Shown here in pieces: positions 1 through 4,934 of a stretch of DNA of 5,103 bases. A program made the position numbers and the translations under genes. The notes under the pieces are model-generated. The model made no database searches, was not told where the DNA came from, and saw nothing but the letters and a program-made list of their open reading frames with translations. Numbering within the stretch: the first letter of the stretch is position 1; each line of letters begins with the position of its first letter. Location of the stretch: contig USMO01000122.1 in the NCBI GenBank assembly GCA_900555785.1, positions 1-5,103 of the forward strand, given 5' to 3'. Source of the DNA: an uncultured Eubacteriales bacterium (GTDB lineage: Bacteria > Bacillota > Clostridia > Oscillospirales > CAG-272).

Positions 1-47
1 GTTGTGGACTTCCTCCGAAAGGGGTCTCCTTCTCCCTCCAAGGTCTT
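1..47 (-). repeat. Possible start of a third copy of the intergenic repeat
   Basis: Nine bases after the 164-aa stop the minus strand reads AAGACCTTGG (38-47), identical to the gene-proximal end of copy A (2012-2021) and close to AAGACCTCG in copy B. The rest (1-37) is purine-rich and does not clearly match, and the window ends before the more conserved blocks would be reached. Confidence 0.3.
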
Positions 48-56
48 CCCCCCTCC

Positions 57-551
57 TCACCCCGGCATAACCATTGCGCACAGGGTCGGCTGGCGGCAAA
101 GATGCACATCGCGGAAATAGGGCGTACCACCCCGCAGGAGATGAAGCCGGGCGTTCACATTTCCAAGCCTCCCGGTCTGAACAGAGATAATCAGACAGAG
201 CGTGGCAGGAAATCCGCTCCCTGCCCAATACCGCCGAACGCATTCCGCCAGCAGCAACACCGCTTGCGCGTACCTGCCCTGCAGTTCCTCCCTGCCAAAA
301 TACAGCTCAAATGCGTCCCACTCGTAGGCGATCAGATCGGAATCGCACGCCGAAACGGAAGGTCCCGGCTCGCTGGCGTCCTGCGGGGCAATCCAGGTCC
401 GGTTTTGGTCGGTGTGCAGAACAATCGATGACAAAAACGAGCCAGCCCGCGCCTCAACCATGCTTCTGAGCCCAGGCGGTATCGCCGACTTGGACGCCCT
501 CGACAGCAGTTTTTGCATCGGTTCATTTGTCAAAAGCTCAACAGATGCCAT
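57..551 (-). CDS. Uncharacterised 164-aa protein, last gene of the small operon
   Basis: I do not recognise the family. The sequence reads as a soluble alpha/beta protein. It has an amphipathic N-terminus (MASVELLTNEPMQKLLSRA), a mid-region with YEWDAFELYFGREEL (about 74-88), a helix YAQAVLLLAECVRRYW, and a C-terminal strand pair around LIISVQTGRLGNVNARLHLL. No signal peptide or membrane helix is visible. The ATG at 551 is supported by GGAGG with a 5-nt spacer, 25 bp after the lipoprotein stop. The same frame is open up to 821, but that part overlaps the lipoprotein gene and encodes nothing protein-like. An out-of-frame ATG at 577 overlaps the lipoprotein stop and is not used. The size and the setting beside a lipoprotein are reminiscent of immunity-type or stress accessory proteins, but no toxin or partner gene is in view, so this is only a guess. 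Confidence 0.7.
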   Translation of the reverse strand: MASVELLTNEPMQKLLSRASKSAIPPGLRSMVEARAGSFLSSIVLHTDQNRTWIAPQDASEPGPSVSACDSDLIAYEWDAFELYFGREELQGRYAQAVLLLAECVRRYWAGSGFPATLCLIISVQTGRLGNVNARLHLLRGGTPYFRDVHLCRQPTLCAMVMPG

Positions 552-556
552 CCATT

Positions 557-561
557 CCTCC
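557..561 (-). promoter_or_regulatory. Shine-Dalgarno site that decides the start of the 164-aa gene
   Basis: On the minus strand GGAGG is followed by AATGG and then ATG at 551. The nearby ATG at 555 is out of frame and only 1 nt from the site, and the one at 577 lies upstream of it, so 551 is the best-supported start. Confidence 0.75.
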
Positions 562-576
562 ACGGGGTCTCCCCCA

Positions 577-1140
577 TCAGTCGTAATATTTGTCACCCAA
601 AACCTCCGGCATATCCTGCACATCAATCCAATCGGAAAGCGCCCCGACCTCCAAGGTCTCGCATTGCTCCGCAAATTCGGCTTCGGTGTCAAACGGTCCA
701 TACAAACAGTCGTTTGTACTGTCCACCAGCACATATTTTGCAGTGCTGAAGTCGTACTCCGCAATCCGGTCAAAATCGATTTCGTCCGGGTCCGTCCATC
801 GGACCGCAATGTAACGGTCATTGTTGCAAACAGCGGATATGTAGGTTTTCACACGGATATTGGTCCACACGTCTTCCTGCATCGAATCCTGTATATAATT
901 CTGCCCGCGCAGGACAACGCTCACGTTGTTCGTGCCAAGCAGACAATACCCGTTTGGTAAGTCCTCGTACACCCAATCGCCAAACGGATTCCACCGTATC
1001 GTGTGGCGGCAGCCATACAAAATCAAGCGGCAGCCGGACAGCGCCAGCACCAAAAGGACGCAAAGAAGCACCCCCGCCGCAAGCCGAGTTCGGAAATGGT
1101 GCGGGCGTGCCCGCAGCAATGAAAGCCCTGTTTTCTTCAT
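577..1140 (-). CDS. Putative small lipoprotein, 187 aa
   Basis: The N-terminus is a lipoprotein signal: a basic n-region (MKKTGLSLLRARPHHFRTR), a hydrophobic stretch at about 20-34, and lipobox L-S-G-C with the lipidation Cys at 37. The mature protein should be anchored on the outer face of the membrane. The mature part contains WVYEDLPNGYCLLGTN (about 52-67), AVCNNDRYIAVRW and YDFSTAKYVLVDSTNDCLYGPF. This is a beta-rich 'report a value, compare with state' pattern, loosely like DUF3997-type lipoproteins of Bacilli and Clostridia; no function is established. The acidic C-terminus ends in a Trp/Asp-rich segment. The ATG at 1140 is chosen because it starts the signal peptide and has GAGGA 5 nt upstream. 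The frame stays open to 1266, but that extension overlaps the preceding gene and would bury the signal. Three further Cys after the lipobox could form a disulfide, as fits an exported protein. Confidence 0.8.
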   Translation of the reverse strand: MKKTGLSLLRARPHHFRTRLAAGVLLCVLLVLALSGCRLILYGCRHTIRWNPFGDWVYEDLPNGYCLLGTNNVSVVLRGQNYIQDSMQEDVWTNIRVKTYISAVCNNDRYIAVRWTDPDEIDFDRIAEYDFSTAKYVLVDSTNDCLYGPFDTEAEFAEQCETLEVGALSDWIDVQDMPEVLGDKYYD

Positions 1141-1192
1141 AAAAGTCCTCTTTTCGATATGTCCTGTTTGCACCCGGACGCGGATTTTTGGG

Positions 1193-1612
1193 CTACCAGG
1201 GAGAAAAGCCGTCTGCCCAACCAACGCAATCCAATCTGAACTCTGCGATAGAAAAGCCATCGGCATGCCGGGAAAACCGCTTTTTGCGGGTCAGGGTTGC
1301 CTGTCGGTCAGCCGCCTCGCTGCGGGACGCATAAACACCGAACAGAATAAAACTGTCGGTGCCATCTGCGTTGCTTGTCTCAAAAGACAGTTCGTAAAGC
1401 ACGGGATTGCAGTCTGCCGCGCCTTTGTGAAAGCTGACCCGTTCCTTCCGAATCCGAAACCCGTTCGGTGCTTGGATGAATCCCGGTTTTCCCTTCAGGC
1501 TTTCAATGGCATCCAGCGCCTTTTGCTTCTCCGAAAAGTAACCGATCTGAAAAGTGTGTCTCCCCGAAGTGTCCCGATACCGGTAATACAATTCAAAAAT
1601 TGTTTTTCTCAT
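1193..1612 (-). CDS. Uncharacterised 139-aa cytoplasmic protein with two related halves
   Basis: I do not recognise a characterised family with certainty. No signal peptide or membrane segment is visible. The protein appears to be an internal duplication. Residues 6-61 (FELYYRYRD, GYFS at 24-27, PNGFRI at 49-54) and 73-128 (YELSFE, GVYAS at 92-96, ADGFSI at 117-122) follow the same pattern, with 27 residues from the first Gly to the GF Gly in both. Each half reads as strand, helix rich in K/E/A, then a P/D-G-F-x-I turn and strand. This resembles small Firmicute proteins sometimes labelled DUF7336-like; that is a weak, memory-based link. The start at 1612 has GGAG with a 5-nt spacer. It is the first of three small minus-strand genes with 52 and 25 bp gaps, and it sits 39 bp after a terminator-like hairpin. 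Confidence 0.8.
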   Translation of the reverse strand: MRKTIFELYYRYRDTSGRHTFQIGYFSEKQKALDAIESLKGKPGFIQAPNGFRIRKERVSFHKGAADCNPVLYELSFETSNADGTDSFILFGVYASRSEAADRQATLTRKKRFSRHADGFSIAEFRLDCVGWADGFSPW

Positions 1613-1651
1613 AGTTTCTCCAGCAAATAGCCGCTCCCCCGCCGCAGAGAC

Positions 1652-1687
1652 AAAAAGCGCACAAGCAAAGGACCCTTGCTTATGCGC
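1652..1687 (-). terminator. Intrinsic terminator or attenuator upstream of the 139-aa gene
   Basis: On the minus strand a 14-bp stem starting GCGCATAAGCAAGG closes on a 3-nt GTC loop (two G-U pairs) and is directly followed by TTTTTG. This is a classic Rho-independent terminator shape. It lies about 360 bp after the pncB stop but only 39 bp before the 139-aa start codon, which leaves almost no room for a complete promoter downstream. It may therefore act as a conditional attenuator for the three-gene unit rather than as a plain end-of-operon terminator. Confidence 0.75.
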
Positions 1688-1791
1688 ATTTCATGCCTGC
1701 CGATCTTCCGCGGACGCTCTTCGTTTTCTGCTGCTTGCAAGCTATGCTATGGGCATACGGTGGTCGCGATCGTTTCTTACGGCTATTGATT
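1688..1791 (-). other. Non-coding leader between repeat copy A and the terminator
   Basis: No recognised gene or riboswitch. It contains a perfect 10-bp palindrome GCTTGCAAGC (1733-1742) and a small stem TATGC/GCATA (1743-1757). I see no T-box consensus and no strong sigma-A promoter. If the terminator is an attenuator, this stretch would be the 5' leader that senses the signal. Confidence 0.35.
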
Positions 1792-1821
1792 CTCTTTTCG
1801 TCCGTCTTGGATAGTGGTTGA

Positions 1822-1888
1822 CTGGCTTGTCTCTATCGTCCGCAGGGGCGCCAGCAGGCGGGATCTCCAAGGGGTAGAGGCAAGTCGG
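1822..1888. other. Long imperfect inverted repeat found only in repeat copy A
   Basis: Bases 1822-1835 can pair with 1875-1888 over 14 positions, three of them G-T. The enclosed 39 bases are GC-rich and hold a further small stem (CGCC/GGCG near 1849-1860). Copy B has only about 17 bases in the matching place. The three wobble positions pair as G-U in a plus-strand RNA but would be A-C mismatches in a minus-strand RNA. If the fold matters as RNA, it fits a plus-strand transcript better; this is inference. Confidence 0.45.
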
Positions 1889-1968
1889 CACTCACTAAAA
1901 TCCAAGCGATAAAATCCCGCTTAGTTAAAGTTCTTGAGATTCTTAGAGGTGACTGGTTGCGCAGCGTT

Positions 1969-1987
1969 GCTTCTTACCGAAAGAAGC
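1969..1987 (-). other. 7-bp hairpin in repeat copy A, equivalent to 3760-3776 in copy B
   Basis: GCTTCTT and AAGAAGC pair around a 5-nt loop. The equivalent hairpin in copy B is ACTTCT/AGAAGT, also with a 5-nt loop. The G-C for A-T swap at the stem base is a compensatory change, which supports a selected nucleic-acid structure. Confidence 0.65.
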
Positions 1988-2048
1988 CCCCTAAGTGGGT
2001 TTTGGAAAAGCCCAAGGTCTTGTGCCCTGCCCGTCCTGCCTTCCCCTC

Positions 2049-3521
2049 TCAGTTTTCGTGCTTTTCCGGTTTCCAGACGCCTCTGGCTTTGAGCATTTCG
2101 CTCTTGATGTTCCAGAGTTTTTGGGAGAGGTCAACGTAGTAGTTGTGGGGGTTGCTGAAGCGGCGAACCTCGTCCCACATGCCGGCAATTTCGGCGGCGC
2201 AGTGGTCGCGAATCTCCTCCAGAGTGGGCAGCCGGTAGACCAGTTCGCCGTGCCGGAAGACCGGGACCAGCAGCTCGGTGGCGGTAAAGTTCGTCAACGT
2301 CTTGCGCTTCCAGGTGTACTCCGGGTCAAAAATTTCCAGCGGCTGCGTGTCGTCCACAACCTCGTCGTGAACGCAGATCAGGTCCGCTTCTGCCTTTCCG
2401 GTGTCGCGCCCGCGCAGGCGGTAAACCTTCTTGAAGTGCGGCGTGGTGATCTTGCCGACATTCTCGCTGATTTTGATCTTCGGGATAATCGTGCCGTCCG
2501 CATCCTCGACCGCGCACAGCTTGTACACGCCGCCGAACACCGGGTCGCTCTTGGAGGTGATCAGCCGCTCGCCAACGCCGAACGCATCAATCTCCGCGCC
2601 CTGCCGGATCAGCTCGCGAATCAGGTACTCATCCATCGAGTTGGAGACTACAATCTTGCATTCGGTCCAGCCCGCTTCGTCCAGCATTTTGCGCACCCGC
2701 TTGGTCAGGTAGGTGATGTCGCCCGAGTCAATCCGAATGCCGCACTTCGTGATGCCGCGCGGCTTCAGCACGTCGTTGAACGCGCGGATGGCGTTCGGGA
2801 TGCCGGATTCCAGCACGTTGTAGGTGTCCACCAGCAGCGTCGCGTTGGTCGGGTAGACCTCGCAGTACGCCTTGAAGGCTTCGTATTCGCTGTCAAACAT
2901 CTGCACCCAGGAATGCGCCATCGTGCCGGTTGCGGGCACGCCGTATGCCTGATCGGTCACCGTGCAGGCGGTCGCGTTGCAGCCGCCGATATACGCCGCA
3001 CGCGCGCCCAGAATCGCCGCATCCGCGCCCTGTGCCCGGCGGGAGCCGAACTCGCTGATGGCTCTGCCCTTCGCCGCGCGGGTCAGGCGCGCCGCCTTGG
3101 TTGCAATCAGCGACTGGTGGTTGAGCATCATCAGGATATACGTCTCGACAAACTGCGCCTCGACCGCGCGCCCCCGGACCGTCAGCAGCGGCTCGCCCGG
3201 GAAGACAACCGTCCCCTCCGGAATTGCCCAAATGTCGCCCTGGAACCGGAACCCGCGCAGGAAGGAAAGAAACCCTTCGTCAAAGCAATGCTTGCTGCGC
3301 AGATAGTCGATATCCTCGTCGGTAAAGTGCAGGTTCTTGATATACTCCACGACCTGCTCCAGCCCCGCAACCACGGCAAACCCGCCGCCGTCCGGATTGT
3401 TGCGGTAGAAGACGTCGAAATAGACAATCCTGTCCTGCATTCCTTTCACAAAGTAACCGTTGCCCATCGTCAACTCGTAAAAGTCGCAGAGCATGGTCAG
3501 ATTTCTTGATAAATCTTTCAT
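2049..3521 (-). CDS. pncB: Nicotinate phosphoribosyltransferase, 490 aa
   Basis: This cytoplasmic enzyme (EC 6.3.4.21) converts nicotinate and PRPP, with ATP, to nicotinate mononucleotide, the entry step of the Preiss-Handler NAD salvage route. The N-terminus NLTMLCDFYELTMGNGYF (residues 7-24) is a family hallmark. Further conserved blocks are PEGTVVFPGEPLLTVRG (101-117), EFGSRRAQG (157-165), GTMAHSWVQMF (199-209), IRIDSGD (262-268), SNSMDE (293-298) and FGVGERLITSKSDPVFGGVYK (314-334). His203 in the AHSW motif aligns with the histidine phosphorylated during catalysis in bacterial homologues. Length is normal and nothing is broken. I chose the ATG at 3521 because homology starts there; AGAGG lies 10 nt upstream. 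The frame is open further up to 3677, but that part runs into repeat copy B and does not look like protein. The gene lies about 300 bp downstream of the ADP-ribosylglycohydrolase gene and is followed by repeat copy A, 27 bp after its stop. Confidence 0.96.
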   Translation of the reverse strand: MKDLSRNLTMLCDFYELTMGNGYFVKGMQDRIVYFDVFYRNNPDGGGFAVVAGLEQVVEYIKNLHFTDEDIDYLRSKHCFDEGFLSFLRGFRFQGDIWAIPEGTVVFPGEPLLTVRGRAVEAQFVETYILMMLNHQSLIATKAARLTRAAKGRAISEFGSRRAQGADAAILGARAAYIGGCNATACTVTDQAYGVPATGTMAHSWVQMFDSEYEAFKAYCEVYPTNATLLVDTYNVLESGIPNAIRAFNDVLKPRGITKCGIRIDSGDITYLTKRVRKMLDEAGWTECKIVVSNSMDEYLIRELIRQGAEIDAFGVGERLITSKSDPVFGGVYKLCAVEDADGTIIPKIKISENVGKITTPHFKKVYRLRGRDTGKAEADLICVHDEVVDDTQPLEIFDPEYTWKRKTLTNFTATELLVPVFRHGELVYRLPTLEEIRDHCAAEIAGMWDEVRRFSNPHNYYVDLSQKLWNIKSEMLKARGVWKPEKHEN

Positions 3522-3632
3522 CCTTTTGAAGCCTCTTTTCTGTTTGTTAAACGTCTGATCGCAACTGGGGTATTCCGTAACGCAGGCACTTGCACGGGGG
3601 TGGCGCGGGGGCTGGTCTGGACGTAGAGAATG
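3522..3632 (-). other. pncB leader region, no clear promoter or riboswitch
   Basis: This 111-bp stretch separates repeat copy B from the pncB start. It carries AGAGG at 3532-3536, the likely ribosome binding site, with a rather long 10-nt spacer. I see no convincing -35/-10 pair, no intrinsic terminator and no riboswitch motif I recognise. A pncB promoter could instead lie within repeat copy B. Confidence 0.4.
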
Positions 3633-3721
3633 CTCTTTTTGTCCGTCTTGGATAGTGATGGACGACCCAAAAAGCAAGCGATAAAATCCCCTTAATAAAA
3701 GTTCTTGAAGGTTCTTAGGGA

Positions 3722-3746
3722 TGACTGGTTGCGAAGCAACCAGTCA
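3722..3746 (-). other. Perfect 11-bp inverted repeat with a 3-nt loop inside repeat copy B
   Basis: TGACTGGTTGC and GCAACCAGTCA flank a GAA loop (TTC on the minus strand). Copy A keeps only the left arm: about 19 bases that complete this hairpin in B are absent there. The hairpin is therefore an optional module of the element. Confidence 0.75.
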
Positions 3747-3789
3747 GTAGCGCAGCGTTACTTCTCTCCAAGAAGTTCCCTAAGCAGGG

Positions 3790-3808
3790 CTCGGGGCAGC
3801 GCCCCGAG
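3790..3808 (-). other. GC-rich hairpin at the gene-proximal end of repeat copy B
   Basis: CTCGGGGC and GCCCCGAG form a perfect 8-bp stem around a 3-nt loop (AGC on the plus strand), starting 9 bp past the ADP-ribosylglycohydrolase stop. It could stabilise the mRNA 3' end or slow polymerase; the lack of a T-run argues against an intrinsic terminator. Confidence 0.7.
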
Positions 3809-3817
3809 GTCTTAACC

Positions 3818-4915
3818 TCACTCCACCAAATATTTCTCTGCCCATTCGGCGCTGACCTGACCGGTTTGCGGGTCGGGGCGGCAGCCTTCGTAGAGATCGT
3901 CGGCGATTTCGGCGATGATGTCCAGCATCTCCAGGGGGCGCAGAAACTTGGTGGGAATCTTCCGGACACCGAGAAACGCGCCGAGGATGTTGCCGGTCAC
4001 CGACGCAACCGAATCGCTGTCGCCGCTGTGGTTCACCGCCGCAATCATCGCGCGCTCAAAGTCGTTTTCGTACTTCAACGCGCAATAAATTGCAATTGCA
4101 AGCGTCTCCTCGGCGGCAAACCCCTCGCCCAACTCGCGAATTGCGTCCAAATCGTCCATCTCCTCATCTGCCAGCTCCATCGCGCGGTCCACCAGGTCCT
4201 GCAACTCCTTCCAGTGAATCGCATCGGGAAACAGATCGCCGACCGTCTCCATCGCATCCTCAATCGCTTCGTCCAGTTCCATTTCGCAGTACGCGCCGCG
4301 ATGCACAATGTGCGCCAGCACCGCAGCCGGGAGGTAACCAAGCTCGTGCCCGTGCGTAATCGCCGCCGCTTCTGCCGCCAGCAGGTCAATCTTCGGCATC
4401 TGCCCTTCGCCGCTCCCAAAGAACAGACCGATCGGCGCCACGCGCACCAGCCCGCCGCAGCCCTTGCGGTCGTTCAGCGGCGCGCGCACGCTGCCAAACC
4501 GGTTGCCCGACAGCACTTCCAGACAGGTCGTTTCCGGCGCGCGGCTGTTGTTCAGTTCGGGAATGCTGCACAGCCACGCGCATTCCCCCGCGCCCGGCAT
4601 ACCGTCGTTCTTCTCCTGCGTGCGGTACCAGTCGCGGTAGCAGTCAATCAGATACTGCCGGTAGGGCTTTGTCTTCGCGCCCGTCACCTTGCGCACCGTT
4701 GATGCCGTCAGCAGCGCGTTTGCGGTGAACAGCGTCAGCTGCGTGTCGCCCGAGACCTCCGCAACGCCGTCCGCGTTCAGGGCGTATTCGGTGATTCCGC
4801 TCTCGCCGTAGCGCTGAAAAATGCTGCTGTCCTCCAGAAATTCAACCGGATAGCCCAGCGCATCCCCCACGGCGCCGCCGCACAGGCACCCCCGAAAACG
4901 GTCCTTGCTTCGCAT
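3818..4915 (-). CDS. ADP-ribosylglycohydrolase family protein (DraG/ARH-like), 365 aa, with one metal-site Asp replaced by Gly
   Basis: Members of this family are cytoplasmic metal-dependent all-alpha hydrolases that remove ADP-ribose from modified proteins or small ADP-ribosylated molecules. The N-terminus has the family signature GCLCGGAVGDALGYPVEF (residues 9-26), including E25, which aligns with a metal-binding Glu of ARH3. The second signature, SGDTQLTLFTAN (55-66), normally reads S/T-D-D-T-Q; here the first Asp is Gly56 (codon GGC) and only Asp57 remains. The GCGGLVRVAPIGL block (152-164) and the C-terminal metal motif NHSGDSDSVASVTGN (295-309, Asp299 and Asp301) are intact. Length is usual for the bacterial family and no frameshift is seen. 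The ATG at 4915 is preceded by GGAAGGAGG with a 6-nt spacer, a near-ideal ribosome binding site. It lies 19 bp after fhs, and a structured repeat follows its stop. The family is certain; the substrate is unknown, and activity is uncertain because of the D-to-G change. Confidence 0.93.
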   Translation of the reverse strand: MRSKDRFRGCLCGGAVGDALGYPVEFLEDSSIFQRYGESGITEYALNADGVAEVSGDTQLTLFTANALLTASTVRKVTGAKTKPYRQYLIDCYRDWYRTQEKNDGMPGAGECAWLCSIPELNNSRAPETTCLEVLSGNRFGSVRAPLNDRKGCGGLVRVAPIGLFFGSGEGQMPKIDLLAAEAAAITHGHELGYLPAAVLAHIVHRGAYCEMELDEAIEDAMETVGDLFPDAIHWKELQDLVDRAMELADEEMDDLDAIRELGEGFAAEETLAIAIYCALKYENDFERAMIAAVNHSGDSDSVASVTGNILGAFLGVRKIPTKFLRPLEMLDIIAEIADDLYEGCRPDPQTGQVSAEWAEKYLVE

Positions 4916-4921
4916 GTTTTT

Positions 4922-4930
4922 CCTCCTTCC
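4922..4930 (-). promoter_or_regulatory. Strong Shine-Dalgarno site for the ADP-ribosylglycohydrolase gene
   Basis: On the minus strand GGAAGGAGG lies 6 nt before the ATG at 4915. It is almost fully complementary to the 16S rRNA 3' end and sits in the 19-bp fhs gap. It fixes the start codon and suggests efficient independent translation within a shared transcript. Confidence 0.85.
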
Positions 4931-4934
4931 GGGG

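Larger units (their letters stand above)
1792..2021 (-). repeat. Structured intergenic repeat, copy A (230 bp), downstream of pncB
   Basis: This is a diverged copy of the 3633-3813 element in the same orientation, beginning 27 bp after the pncB stop. Shared blocks are CAAGCGATAAAATCCC at 1903-1918 (identical 16-mer), GTGACTGGTTGC near 1949-1960, GCAGCGTT near 1961-1968, CCCTAAG at 1989-1995, and the distal 25-bp block at 1792-1816 with one mismatch. The stem at 1969-1987 (GCTTCTT/AAGAAGC) occupies the place of ACTTCT/AGAAGT in copy B, so pairing is kept while the bases differ. The gene-proximal hairpin is also present at 1996-2014, with a different AT-rich sequence and a bulged base. Copy A lacks about 19 bases of copy B's central hairpin and instead has about 70 extra bases at 1817-1902. 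That it is a repeat is clear; its function is not. Confidence 0.75.
3633..3813 (-). repeat. Structured intergenic repeat, copy B (181 bp), between the ADP-ribosylglycohydrolase gene and pncB
   Basis: This block begins 4 bp after the ADP-ribosylglycohydrolase stop and matches copy A at 1792-2021 in a collinear series of blocks. These are GAGGTCTT at the gene-proximal end, CCCTAAG, GCAGCGTT, GACTGGTTGC, GTTCTTGA, the 16-mer CAAGCGATAAAATCCC (3675-3690), and a 25-bp distal block with 24 identities (3633-3657). Several inverted repeats sit in it: 3790-3808 (8-bp stem), 3760-3776 (6-bp stem), 3722-3746 (11-bp perfect stem, GAA loop), and an outer 8-bp pairing of 3714-3721 with 3777-3784. No hairpin is followed by a T-run, so it does not look like a standard intrinsic terminator. 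It resembles a REP/BIME-like extragenic element, but its family is unknown to me. Copy number elsewhere in the genome cannot be judged here. Confidence 0.75.

Noticed and set aside
552..821. Upstream extension of the 164-aa protein to 821
   Set aside because: It overlaps the lipoprotein gene in another frame, and GGAGG sits 5 nt before the ATG at 551.
1141..1266. Upstream extension of the lipoprotein to 1266
   Set aside because: It overlaps the 139-aa gene and would place the signal peptide internally; the ATG at 1140 has its own GAGGA site.
926..1630. 234-codon plus-strand open frame across the 139-aa and lipoprotein genes
   Set aside because: The minus strand has coherent proteins with ribosome binding sites and a lipobox; the plus frame spans two genes and a gap and looks like noise.
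1733..1742. Perfect palindrome GCTTGCAAGC as an operator
   Set aside because: A single 10-bp palindrome without a second copy, promoter or regulator gene nearby is too weak to call.
1613..1800. T-box or riboswitch in the leader of the 139-aa gene
   Set aside because: The terminator-like hairpin is there, but no T-box consensus or other aptamer core that I recognise was found upstream.
1995..3509. 504-codon open frame on the plus strand opposite pncB
   Set aside because: It is the antisense shadow of a GC-rich gene. Its translation is rich in R, A, V and Q with no recognisable motif, while the minus strand encodes a clear PncB.
3522..3677. 52-codon upstream extension of pncB
   Set aside because: It reaches into repeat copy B, is not protein-like, and family homology begins exactly at the ATG at 3521 with a ribosome binding site upstream.
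1792..3813. CRISPR array or insertion sequence explaining the repeats
   Set aside because: There are only two long diverged copies, without regular spacers, transposase gene or target-site duplication visible.
3866..4702. 278-codon plus-strand open frame opposite the ADP-ribosylglycohydrolase
   Set aside because: Low-complexity R/A/H/Q-rich translation with no motif; shadow of the real gene.
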